Assembly: GCF_023856365.1 (NCBI RefSeq)
Contig: NC_064555.1
Coordinates: 14,101,754 to 14,165,753, forward strand
From: Brienomyrus brachyistius
Lineage: Eukaryota; Chordata; Actinopteri; Osteoglossiformes; Mormyridae
Reading direction: 5' to 3'
Length of the DNA: 64,000 nucleotides
Shown: piece after piece, positions 11,691 through 22,140 of the stretch
How positions within the stretch are numbered: the first letter of the stretch is position 1
Layout: each line of letters begins with the position of its first letter
The notes under the pieces: generated by a model
Seen by the model: only the letters and a program-made list of their open reading frames with translations
The model's database searches: none
What the model was told of the DNA's origin: nothing
Translations under genes and position numbers: made by a program

Positions 11691-14600
11691 AAAAGAGCAA
11701 TTCCCCCACAGGAAAGCATCACTACTGTCACATGCTTAAAGACCATTAAAAAAAAAACATTTTCTTGTCAATTTTCAATAACATTCTTTACTCTTAAAAT
11801 AACCCTGCATCTAACAGTTTCCATGAAAAACAGTAAGAGATGCCTCACAATATTTTATGGAACTGCAGCATATTAGAAGGGCTGTTTAAAAATAAAGCAC
11901 ACCCTTAATATATCAGTAGAGAGGGTTAAGGTTAGGGATCACTATGAAGTGGCATCCTCACCGCCTACATGCAGTCTCCTGACAGCATCCTCTGAACACT
12001 TGAGGTGCAAAGATGTCACCCACTGAAGTGTGTCTGACAAGTAGCTCATTTCACAACTTTTTTTGTCCGAGATCACGTCTCTTTAAGGCCTGTCTCATAT
12101 AAAAGCAGACGCTGACAGCATTTAACTATAAACACAAGGCATGAACTCCAGAACCAGGCCCCTGTGACATCAGTCACCCAATCACAAAAAGATACGAAAA
12201 GTATTAACTGCAGATTGTTTAAATGCGATGAAAAATAACTGTCACATAACTTACAAATCATGGATGCAGGTATTTGCTACACAAAATATACACCACATGA
12301 AAACATACAAGGTAGTACTAAAACTTCATAATGAAATAGATTGTTCAGGTATACCACACCTTTTAGTGAGGAAAAAGACTATTATTGCAAATTATTTAGA
12401 GCCATAGGAAAACATTGTGAAGACAAATATGAGCATTTTCAACGGTAAACAGCAAACAATGGCCACAAGTCCAGGACATACCAGATCCCAAGCACAATAA
12501 CTGCCATGACACTATATATAGTCTGGGCAGAAATTGGGTGACAGCCTAGTGTCACAACCTTATCTTATTGGACAATCAAGCTTCCATTTGCATAACCCAC
12601 TGTTCTGGGCTTCCCATAATGCACTGCAGCTTCTGTTCAAAGGCCCTTCTATGTGCCTTGACCAAGCACATCACTGCCCAGGAGGCTGCATTTGCAACTG
12701 ACATAATTTACGGTAAATGGTCTCCCTATCCGAACCCTCACCTACTGAGTCCCATACAAAACACGTCACACAACGCTGGAGGAAAAAAAAAATTGGATAT
12801 TTAATTCGGAGATACATGAGGTTACATTTAGGATACAGAACTACAGGAGATGCCCTTTTCTATGAAGGGCATGAGCCATCAGTAATAAAAGAACATTATT
12901 GAATGCGTTTAACTGAATACTGAAAATATTTGCTGTCTTTTATTTAAAAAAAGGAAACATGTCTTTTACAAAACTATTTTACATTTTCAACGCCAAAACA
13001 ATTACTAAGTTGTATTGGTTTTAATTATAACTTGGTTCTTAAAAATGTCTGGAAGACAATCAATCCCTGATAGTGCTTCTTTGTTAATACAAAATAATGT
13101 ATCAAAAGTCCCTCTTACAAGGTGCAGCTTGTTAATTTGCATACTAAACAGCAGCCCTGTTAAATGTTTAAGGTCTGGAAATTTCACTCACTATCTTGCA
13201 TTCTCACAATAAAATCAATTAATGAGCACTGGAAAGAAAAAACATCTCAGCATTAGTTGGAAGGAATTTTTCATGATTTCTGTCCCAGAGTTAACAGTAA
13301 TTAAATGACTAATTAGTACCTTTTTCAGGAAAGACCCATTCAGTAACATTACATGAACAAGTACTCGCAGAAGGTACGACGATGCGTTTCCTTCATCAGT
13401 CCACGTTACACAGCGTCTCCGACAAAAGAGTCACACCATGTAGATACATGAACTCCCATAAAAGGCACCATCAAAACTCTCCAGCCAGACTGACTCATCA
13501 TTAACAGCTACCTTTTAGAGAGAGAAAAGCTGTTCTTACGGCTCTTGAAAAACTTAAGGACTGCGATGTAATTAATTAATATTCACTTCTAGGCAGAATT
13601 TAGACTAATGAAAATCAGTATTAGTTGTTGGGATCAACAAATCTAGACCTTCCCTTAAGTGTAGTGCCATCTGCAGGTAGAAGTAAGGAGTGCCACGCAA
13701 AGACGCAGCCGATTATGGGCGCTTACATCCCCGTGTGCATTTTGGTATTTAAACTCCCCAAAGGGGACTATTTTGGCTGAAACGTCAGAATCATTCTCCA
13801 AATGCAAGTCCTACTCCGCTGTTTAAACAGAACGCAGACAGGTGTATACAGAATGAGCATGAAAGGAAAAATAAATTGACTAAAGAACAATAAAAAAAAA
13901 GTCAAATATTCACATGAAATGTGGAGGAAATATTAAGCGGTTCTTATGTGACGCTCCTGCAGGCATTGCTAAGAATTGTAAGCAAGCAGTGAAGGACTGG
14001 TTTCACCCCGAGGTCGAGACGAAATTACCACCCTTTCGGCATGTGCGACAAAAAAAATGGTGTGTTTCTACAATGAAGCAGAGAGCCAGCAGTAACTGCT
14101 AAGGAATCTGAACAGCTGTCAATTTGCATTCAGACCTGCATCTCCCACGACAGCTGTATCCATGGTGAGGCCACGGCGTCTATCAGGATCCTTACTCTGT
14201 GCTACAGCACACCCGTGTAGCCACGTCCCAGAATGCACTGGGCTACAGGGAACCAAAAATCCCCAAAAAAACAACAATTAAAAAGCAATTAGGGACAAGC
14301 GATGAGATCTCTGTCTATGTGTGGCCTAGCTGCACGAGGGGCTTCTAGGAACCTCCAGGTCACGAAGCACGTGGCGTGTCGTGACAGAAATACGTGCAGA
14401 CACTGGGAGGAGGGCTATGGGGTCTGACGCCGTCTGCCAGACACGCTGGGCAGCACAATGCCTGACTTCCCGTCATGGAATCTCGTTGGTACCAACAGGA
14501 TGGGACAGGGTGTCAGAGGGGCCGCCCACTGGCTTGGTGCGGGTCCGAGCTGGACAAACGGTCCGATACCACCACCTCAGATCATCGCCGCTCACTGGCG

Positions 14601-15227
14601 GTCTCACAGAGATGGAGGACCACAGAACACAACCTCGAGGCCCACACTGTCCTTCAGAGCTGCCGTCTTTTAGGAAATATATAGCGCTTTTTTTTAACCC
14701 TGAAGTCCCTTACAAGACGACATCACCGCACGCTGAGCTGTGTTCCTGAGACCTGCTTCACACAGCATCCATGCATAAGCCTCTGTCTGAAAAATAGTGT
14801 CTTTTTAAAGGGCACACATCCTTTGCCATCCCGGCGTCTTTAAAACTCCTTTTGAAATCACTGTTGGAGGCTAATGGAGGCTAATGGAGGCTCGGCTCGC
14901 TGAAATGGCGCAGCCAATCAGATGCTTCACAAAGCTACTGAAGCCCCACCCTCGTCGCTCGCCTGCTAGCCTCTCTCAGGTACGCCCCAGACCTTAGAGT
15001 TCTGCTGCAGGCGCCCCACCCTCACCCCGCCCACACGGTATTCATTACATGGCTTTTCACACATAAGCTTTAGAAAAAAAAAGATGAAAAAAAAAAATAA
15101 GGAAAATAATCAACAACAGGAATAATAATAATAATCATCATGAGGATACAAAAAAAAGGGTGAGGAAGCGGAACGCTAACACGCTAACAGCGGCGGGGTG
15201 ACAGTCCCTTGTCTGTCTGCAATCACT

Positions 15228-15590
15228 CTATGAAGTGACTTCGGCGTGGGCGGGCGTGGACTCCACCGTCTCCACCAGCGTCACCTGCTCCTCGGGCGCG
15301 TCCAGGTCCTCCGCCTTGATGATGATGGCGCCCTCTGGGAGGACCACCACCTCCTCTCCTGCCATGGCCTCCTCGGCCTCCTGCATCAGCTCGCCCTCGG
15401 TCCCCGACTCCTCGAGCACGGTGGTGGTAGTGCCGTTGGTCTGGCTGTGGGCGATGGCCTCTAGTCGCAGGCGATACTGCTCTGCCTCCTGCTCCTTCTT
15501 CAGCAGCTGCTGCCGGTACTCCTGAGCCTTACGGTTGGCCTCCAGAAGCTGCCGCTGCAGAAGCTCGCGGCTGTGCTTCTCCACCGGCTC
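15228..15590 (-). CDS. gabpb2: gabpb2 exon 9: coiled coil and stop
   Basis: The acceptor is CTCCAG|GAG and the stop is TAG at 15228-15230. The exon encodes the last 120 residues, starting [14 protein letters not shown]. The leucine-zipper-like coil mediates beta-beta dimerisation in this family. An acidic tail with [18 protein letters not shown] follows. Confidence 0.95.
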   Translation of the reverse strand, partial: EPVEKHSRELLQRQLLEANRKAQEYRQQLLKKEQEAEQYRLRLEAIAHSQTNGTTTTVLEESGTEGELMQEAEEAMAGEEVVVLPEGAIIIKAEDLDAPEEQVTLVETVESTPAHAEVTS

Positions 15591-18500
15591 CTGGAGTGTC
15601 ACCAGCACACCAGCGCATTTAGTGACGACACACAGCATTATGCTATTACTTATGTATTAATTAACCACAAACTAAGTCTTAACCACACACTGATCTCATG
15701 TTTGTTCATCATCTTTCCTTTATATCGCATATTTTCTTCAACCACAATCGGAGAGTCAGGTGGCAAAGAATTTCACTGCACATTAGTACACTGTATGACA
15801 AATAAATCTTGAAAGTTGACACTATGGCAGTGTCACCCGCTCTGAGCCCCCCCACTGTCTGGCACCTTCTCAGCTCGGCCGTCATTTTAGCAGAACTAGT
15901 CCATCCTAACTGAAAGTCTGAACTGACAGTTCTTCCTCCGAGACACCATCCGAGCGTTGGACATAACAGATGTTATTGAAAATGTTGCGCTGGCTAACTG
16001 AAGCACACAGATTAATGGAAAGCATGAGAATGAAGCAGGTGCCATGCGTCAGCCTGGGTTGGCCAAGCCCAGCAGAGACAATGGGTAAATCTCAATACCA
16101 AGAACACAAAGACCATACAGGTGGTCTGGGCAGGGCCAGTCTCGCTAACTTGCCTTCCAAGAACGAACTGGGGGCACAAGGAATCCTGCGATTGGTCTCA
16201 TTCAGTGAGGATGCAACCGATGTATCCTTGATATATGGGGCGGAGCAACAACAACATCCAGGAATTTTTCTGTCCTCTTAGTATTGGAACTGGTCTTTGG
16301 CAATGGAAGATGATGTAAAACGGATACGCGGGAACACAAGTACGGTCAAGTATGGATATTGAGATTCACCCAACGTCCTACACTCACCATGTCTTGCTCC
16401 GTGTGATTGGTCGAAGCCTCCAGCTTCCTCTTGCGGGATGGGAGTGCCTGGGGCTCTTCCTCGACCACTTCTTCAGTGATCTGTCCTGCTGGTACTGCTA
16501 CCACTATGGCCAGTCACCAGAAACATGCACACAAACACACCCAGACACACAAGTGAGCTAACAGTGGTCCACCTATCCACAACAATAACCATCTTGCTAG
16601 CTGAGTAGTATATCATATTGCTGTAATGCAACCTGTAATGCAGTATTTGATGTTGCTTAGTGCACAACTACACCCTCTAGAGGAGAGAGGGGTGCATAAC
16701 GATTTGACAGATGCAACAACGATGGAATAGCATTTCCATATCACTGGGGAGCCCGGCAGTATAAAGGCAAACATTAACTAAAAAAAGCTGCTAACCGTTT
16801 ATAAACTGCTTAAATTATTCAGCGTTAACTGAATAAAATATGCTCTCCTGGGCTGCAAGTCAATGATAAACTCTGCACACTGTAAATAGTGCACGACGTT
16901 TTCTGTCCCTCACTGACGGCCAATGGGCAGCCAGCTTTAGGCTGCACGTCCAACTGCATGGAGAGACGGAGACTCACTCTGCTGCCCGTGCTGCATAGTA
17001 ACGAAGAACTGCTGTCCGAGCCCTCCTGTTTGCAGGTTGCCATGCTGGTCCGTAACGATGGTGATCACCCTCTGGCCCCCATCACCCACCATGTGCTGGA
17101 TGGCCGAGTTCACCGAGTCGGCTGCGATCAGCTCTTCTGAGTCACCTGTTCCAGCACACATATTACACTGGAGTGACAAAATAACACTCCAATATGACTC
17201 TGAGCTCCCAGCTGGGAACTGACAACCCAGGACTGTCTCTGCAAAGCTCACAAACTACATTTCCCATTGCATACAAGTGACAGAACTGAACTGTGCTATG
17301 TGACATAATGACAAAATGCAACTGCCCCTACCTGGTCTGTTAGAGTTGGCCATGGGCCCAGAAGCTTCTGCCAGGGCAGCAAGGGTGGCGAGGACTGAGG
17401 TGGTGGAGACACATTCTCCTAAAAGACAAGTGGCGCTTGAGCCAAACCCGGTGTACAGCCCATGCATCCATCAACGTGAAAACGCCGCTCGCGGATGACG
17501 GCGAACTTCACACGCACGACCTACAGCTGTCGCACAGGGTTACTATGCAGGTCGTTTGGTCCCCCTGATAGATTCTTCCAAGAAAGAGAATGAAAGCGAC
17601 CATGGTCCAGGCCTCCCCCTGCCTCAGCGCCGGCCTCACCTGAGGTAGACTTGGCGGTGGTGGAGATGAGGTCGGCAAGGTTCACCACTCCGGCAGCCGA
17701 CGAGGACGAGATGATGAACTGAGGCGTCTGCTCAGGATTCATGTTGACTTGGTTCTGCATGCCCTCCTGCACAGATGCCACCCCGTTTACAATTCATTAC
17801 CGTTTCACCTGCAGCGATTTGCAGAGGCAAATCCCAGGACGTGTAAGGCACCCTGCATAGTGCTTCCGACCTGTTGGAGGCCGCTCGTATACAAGACTGT
17901 GCAAGATTGATCTGCACGTGGGAGGAAACCACACGGAAAATGAAGCGAGCATGGTGAGCACATTCTGGAGGCGTGACACAACAACCCCACAGAGCCAGCG
18001 AGGCACCCTGACTCTATTTATACACTAAGATGCATCACAGGAGAAGTTCCGGTTAGGAACTCTTTCAAATGATTCATTATGACGACAGATAAAACCAAGA
18101 GTGATTTCAGATCCCATTTAGGGGAGCTTCAACCACCTTATTTTTGGTTTCAGTCCCCCTGAAAGTGATTAAGTCGATTAAGACGATTTGTTCAGTATTT
18201 TCGTTCAGATTTCGTACAATTCCAAATTTCGTAATTAGGTGTCCCGGACGCCCCCACCCCCCCGATCGGCTAATATTTTATCGTGGGGACTCGCTTTCTT
18301 CAGATTGAAAGTGCACCCCCGAGGGTCAAATCCTGGAATCGCCCCTGGAAAGAACCATGTAACCAACAGCCTGGACAAGCACAGCCCCAGGACTGGGCTG
18401 CAAACTGACCTGCAGTAGGACCATGAGGTCGCTGTCCTGGTGGTCAGCCGCTATGTCAAAGGGGGTCTTGTCGAACTTGCTAAGGGCGTGAACGTCGGCG

Positions 18501-19873
18501 CCGTACTTGACCAGCAGCTCGGCGACGTCGCGGTGCTGGTGCTCCGCGGCCCAGTGCAGCGCCGTCATCTTCAGCATGTCTTTGGCGTTGATGTCGGCCC
18601 CGCTCTGCCAGGGAGGCAGATTAGGGAATGAATCAGGACCAATAGCATTTCTGAAGGCAGCTATGCAAGTTAAAACCCATACAGCGAAAAAAAATCACAC
18701 AGCTAAACTTTCTGATCCAGGAATCGGGACTTTTCTGCTAAATTTAAAAATAAACGTCTACATCAGCAAACTCTCACATTCTTGCAGCAGTCGTGCCACA
18801 CAGCCATGACTGAGAAATCTGTCCTCTGTACAGTAAGGCTGCTTCACATGATTTCAAAATTCAACCAGAAGTACTGCTGCGAACTCCGCTGTGAACTCCG
18901 CTGCGCACCCCCCCCCCACCCACCCCAAAAGCATGCTGAGACGTTCAGAACCACGTTCGATGCCAGCGGGATCGAATAAGCTGAATGCTGAATAAGCTGT
19001 GGAAAGTGCTTACCCGGACGAGCATGTGGAAAGTGCTTACCAGGACGAGCATGTGGAAAGTGCTTACCCGGACGAGCATGTGGAAAGTGCTTACCCGGAC
19101 GAGCAGGTCCACTATGACAGAGTGGCCTTCCGCGGCTGCCATGTGCAGGGGGGTCCTGTCCACTTTGGTTCGGGCGTCTCTGCTGACGCCGGCCCTGAGC
19201 AGTACTTCCGCTGTGGAATAGTGTCCGTACTGAGCGGCCAGATGCAAAGGTGACGTCCCCAGCTGTTGACGACGCGAGACAGGTAAGGGGTCAGAAACGA
19301 GCCGATCCATGTACAGTGATGCAGACGAAAACAGCTACATGCAGGGTCAGTCAACCATATAGGCGGCCACCTAAGGCGCCAGCTTCTGAGGGGGTGTCGA
19401 CCTGCCAGCCAATTTCACTTTGCCGTGGATGGAGGGGGCACCAGCCGTGATGCTGGCCTAGGGTGCTACATCAGATAGAACCAGTACTGGCTACGCTTCT
19501 CAAAACATACGCCTGTGCATTTACTGATCTCGTACCCAGATGCATTAATAACACTTCATTCTCTACTACTATGGCATGTTGGCAATGCAAAGCACCAATG
19601 TCGTTATAGATGCTGTTGCTATTTTAATGACTTGTACAATAGAAAATTCAGTATTTATGTTTCGCAATTTGTTACACTCGACACTTATCTCAATAATTTG
19701 AATAATTCTTGAAAAACACCAGAAATTAATTTAACTTAGAGCTAGAATGAAAACAGCGACATTACCCAGTCCGTGGTGAAGGGGGCTCCGTTGGCCATGA
19801 GCGACCTGACCTCGTCATCCTGCCCCTTCCGAGCGGCTTCCAGAAGTCGCTTCCCAAGGTCCACCAGTGACAT
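15228..19873 (-). CDS. gabpb2: GA-binding protein subunit beta-2 (8 coding exons, 443 aa)
   Basis: This is the non-DNA-binding partner of the ETS factor GABPA in the nuclear GABP (NRF-2) complex. The spliced protein has 443 residues (human GABPB2 is about 448). N-terminal ankyrin repeats occupy about residues 5-150, with motifs [23 protein letters not shown] and [11 protein letters not shown]. An acidic/glutamine-rich activation region follows, with [12 protein letters not shown] and VITIVTD. A basic NLS-like PSRKRKLE sits near residue 311. A C-terminal coiled coil contains [16 protein letters not shown]. The long acidic tail after the coil, and [17 protein letters not shown] near the start, fit GABPB2 rather than GABPB1. 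Exons are 19766-19873, 19095-19262, 18410-18604, 17640-17766, 17332-17418, 16978-17145, 16388-16503 and 15228-15590. All phases join without a stop. Synteny with mllt11 supports the assignment. Confidence 0.96.
15735..15825 (+). mobile_element. LINE/SINE 3'-tail fragment in the last gabpb2 intron
   Basis: AAAGAATTTCACTGCACATT then TGTATGACAAATAAATCTTG is a common fish retroposon tail. A related tail lies near 36160-36290 in the cdc42se1 intron. It is a fragment only, with no coding sequence. Confidence 0.4.
16388..16503 (-). CDS. gabpb2: gabpb2 exon 8
   Basis: The acceptor is GCCATAG|TGG and the donor ATG|GTGAGT. The exon encodes [18 protein letters not shown] and the basic cluster SRKRKLE, a likely nuclear localisation signal. 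It enters at phase 1 and leaves at phase 0. Confidence 0.93.
16978..17145 (-). CDS. gabpb2: gabpb2 exon 7
   Basis: The acceptor is GAACAG|GTGAC and the donor CAGCAGA|GTGAGT. It encodes [20 protein letters not shown] and [17 protein letters not shown], the conserved part of the GABPB activation region. Confidence 0.94.
17332..17418 (-). CDS. gabpb2: gabpb2 exon 6
   Basis: The acceptor is TTTTAG|GAGAA and the donor CCAG|GTAGGG. It encodes [16 protein letters not shown], a near-invariant GABPB segment. Confidence 0.94.
17640..17766 (-). CDS. gabpb2: gabpb2 exon 5
   Basis: The acceptor is GTGCAG|GAG and the donor TCAG|GTGAGG. It encodes [18 protein letters not shown] followed by a serine-rich stretch and [12 protein letters not shown], matching the GABPB2 order. 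Confidence 0.94.
18410..18604 (-). CDS. gabpb2: gabpb2 exon 4: ankyrin repeats
   Basis: The acceptor is TGGCAG|AGC and the donor CTGCAG|GTCAGT. The exon is 65 whole codons. It encodes [19 protein letters not shown] and [19 protein letters not shown], two ankyrin units that contribute to the GABPA-binding face. Confidence 0.95.
18999..19106 (-). repeat. 27-bp minisatellite copying the gabpb2 exon 3 splice donor (4 copies)
   Basis: Four head-to-tail 27-bp units start at 18999, 19026, 19053 and 19080. Each contains, on the minus strand, CTCGTCC[GT]G|GTAAGCACTTTCCAC, so each carries a consensus donor. Copy 4 (19080-19106) holds the exon-proximal donor at 19094. The others lie 27, 54 and 81 bases further into the intron. 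Copies differ at only a few positions. Because 27 is a multiple of three and no stop intervenes, use of a distal donor would add 9, 18 or 27 residues (unit VSTFHMLVR, or L in place of R). Confidence 0.95.
19095..19262 (-). CDS. gabpb2: gabpb2 exon 3: ankyrin repeats
   Basis: The acceptor is CAACAG|CTG and the donor GTCCGG|GTAAGC, the exon-proximal one of four tandem donors. It encodes [17 protein letters not shown] and [12 protein letters not shown]. The 56 codons end in LLVR, as in human GABPB2, which is why the proximal donor was chosen. Confidence 0.94.
19766..19873 (-). CDS. gabpb2: gabpb2 exon 2: start codon
   Basis: The acceptor TCGTTAG lies directly against the ATG at 19871-19873. The donor is ACTGG|GTAATG. 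It encodes 36 residues from [17 protein letters not shown] to PFTTDW, identical in length to the human exon. The start is therefore secure. Confidence 0.95.
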
Positions 19874-20709
19874 CTAACGAAGGTGCAGAGGTACATAGAG
19901 GCGACACCTTTACCAACCAGTCACATTATAGGGCTTCAAAGAGTTTGATGGTGTCTAAATACTTAATATGATAGGCGTGATATTAGTGCACATCTCCAGG
20001 GGAAAGAGAAAAGACTAACACAAGGTTTGTGTAAAACTACTGGAACTAGTAAGGGGACACTAGCATGTCTGTTGTGATCCTCAATTTAATAAAACTAATA
20101 TAAAATGTATGCATGACTGCACATTATACTGAATTATAAGTATGACCCGCACATCTGTAATATAAGCTTTATTGTTAGATCATTATCATGAGTATAGAAC
20201 AATGCAAAACAGACCATTTCAAACCCCGATTAATTCGGTAAGGGGGTTGATACGTCATTTGTGCACAATCTGGATACTTGGTACCATGAGGCGCCATGCA
20301 GTGCAGTGGCCTAAGCCTCTTTGCCTGTGACTGAAAGACCGCTGGTCTGAGGATGAATAAAACGTATCGATTAACGTATGTTAACACTGCTGTGTTTGGT
20401 AGTCATTCATGCTCCTAATAAAAGAAATTTAAACTCGGTTGTACATGTATTAAGATCTTAAAGTGCAGAAGTTGGGGTAAAACACCCTAGCGGTGTACTG
20501 GAGTACTGAAACTATAGCAACTGGACTGCGTTCTTTTTTTGCAATTTGGAATAACAACGGTGTCACAAATCTGCACGGTTGACTGACTGGTTAAACATAA
20601 CTCTGAATATTATACCTGCTCGATAAACTATTTGATAATGTACCCGGAGAAGGTATTTTGTTTTAAATACACGAAGTTATCCTTAAAAAAAATAAAATGT
20701 GGCAGCAGT

Positions 20710-20925
20710 AAGGTGGAAGTGGCCTAATGGTTAGGGACGTTCACTTGTTGGTTTGAATTGAAAGTACCCCTGAGGTACCCTGAGAAAGGTACTGACCCGA
20801 AGCCCTGCTCCCCGGGTGCTGAATTAGCTACCCCCTGCCTTGTCACTACGTCACATATGGATTAAATGCAAAGGACGCATTTCATTGTTGTGCTATGGTG
20901 TGTCAACAATTACAACTAATAACTT
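20710..20925 (+). mobile_element. tRNA-derived SINE in gabpb2 intron 1
   Basis: GTGGAAGTGGCCTAATGGTT is an A-box-like tRNA head, and GTTGGTTTGAATTG stands in the B-box position. A body follows with CCCTGCTCCCCGGGTGCTG and TAAATGCAAAGGACGCATTT. This structure is typical of fish tRNA-SINEs. It lies in the orientation opposite to gabpb2. Confidence 0.6.
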
Positions 20926-21973
20926 TAAACCCCTGTAATAGTTGCCTCGTCTGCAATCTAGATATCCAACAGAACGGCAGTGATAATCGTTACGAAAGAC
21001 TTTTTCATTTTATCACTGACGTGCACACTGCATGCAAAGTAGATGCATTATTAATATTTTTAATAAGGTAACTATACTTTGTACGAACTCCCCCCCCCCG
21101 CTGAAACGGGACGACCAAGTCACAGCGAGCTGTTTTTCAGTCACAATCAGACTAACAGGCTGCCGACTGCAGACCACAAACCGATCATTCTCATTTAAAT
21201 CATGAAAGAGCCACGTAAACAGTACACAGATAACGAGCCCGGTGGTGGTTTTGCTAACAAGGACCGACACATCTTTGTCCAAAGAGCCGCGCAACCCGAG
21301 CCCCGGCGGGCCAGCAGCCATCTTTAGCGCCGATCTGCCGGAGCTCGGGACATAACAAAAAAGCCGCCGAAAGCCGGCCGCTACAAGTCGTTTTATCCCT
21401 TAAACCACACTTTGATCGATCCAGTTTAAGCACCCGCATGCACAGGAAACCGTTTTAATATTTAGCCGCCGATGTTCCGGGGGAAGTCGGATCTGAAATT
21501 GTAATTTAAACGCGAAGAGAAAAAACCACTTCCACATCCGGTCGGTAAAGAGCCCCACGCCGCCGACAAAAGCCTTTCGCGCAACTTTTCAACTTCGCGG
21601 CGCGGCTCCTTTTTTACATGTAAGCTTTTAGCAGCTGCCCGTAAAACCCGTCGGACTTCTGCAAACGGGCCACGGTGCAGGTAGTAACAAAGCTTATTTC
21701 AGCTCGCAATAATTTTTTAAAATTTACTTTCTGCTTAACTACTACCAACTACTATCCGGAGCGTTTTGGTTAGTTTTGCCCCAATATTACCTGGAGGTGT
21801 TATCCGGAGCAGTCCGTTTTAATTTCAGTATCGAGGCGAGTAACTGTGGGTAGTTACCGCTCTGTCGCCAGCTAGCAAGATATTTAAATGCAACATATTA
21901 CTAACCCAGCTTAACGGGGTAATTTAACAAAAAAAAGTCCGATTAATTGCGTGGTGTTTTTCCTGGTACGTAC

Positions 21974-22140
21974 CTTGGCTTGTCGGCGGAAAGAAAGGTC
22001 GCTGGAATTACATGTAACGCCTTAAATCAGACTTTCTGTATTTTCCTTTCACAACTTTTTAAAAAAATAAATATTTATTATTGTATTTCAACGGCGGTAC
22101 AAAGATGGCGGCGCGGAGACACCGGAAGTGGAAAGTGACG
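21974..22140 (-). promoter_or_regulatory. gabpb2: gabpb2 promoter and 5'UTR exon with YY1-like and ETS (GABP) motifs
   Basis: A strong donor, CCAAG|GTACGT, ends a probable non-coding exon 1 at 21974 on the minus strand. About 130 bases upstream of it lie AAGATGGCGGC (YY1-type, 22102-22112) and ACCGGAAGTG (ETS/GABP-type, 22121-22130), both read on the plus strand. The region 21300-22200 is CpG-rich. Exon extent and transcription start are inferred from splice signals and composition only. Confidence 0.55.

Larger units (their letters stand above)
600..15227. other. Gene-poor flank downstream of gabpb2
   Basis: No exon chain or known protein motif could be read on either strand across about 14.6 kb. 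The open frames here are short, lack splice context and overlap repeats. The block holds dispersed repeats (listed separately), a 34-base G run, short CA and TA tracts and AT-rich unique sequence. In human the convergent neighbour of GABPB2 is SEMA6C, but no semaphorin exon is visible here. The gabpb2 3'UTR must occupy part of the right end; I could not choose its poly(A) signal. Confidence 0.5.

Noticed and set aside
15228..19873. gabpb2 gene could be gabpb1
   Set aside because: The [11 protein letters not shown] start, the [10 protein letters not shown] motif, the long tail after the coiled coil and linkage to mllt11 all favour GABPB2.
10199..20925. A-box/B-box pairs as functional tRNA genes
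   Set aside because: They lack a full cloverleaf and acceptor stem and continue into SINE bodies, so they are retroposon heads.
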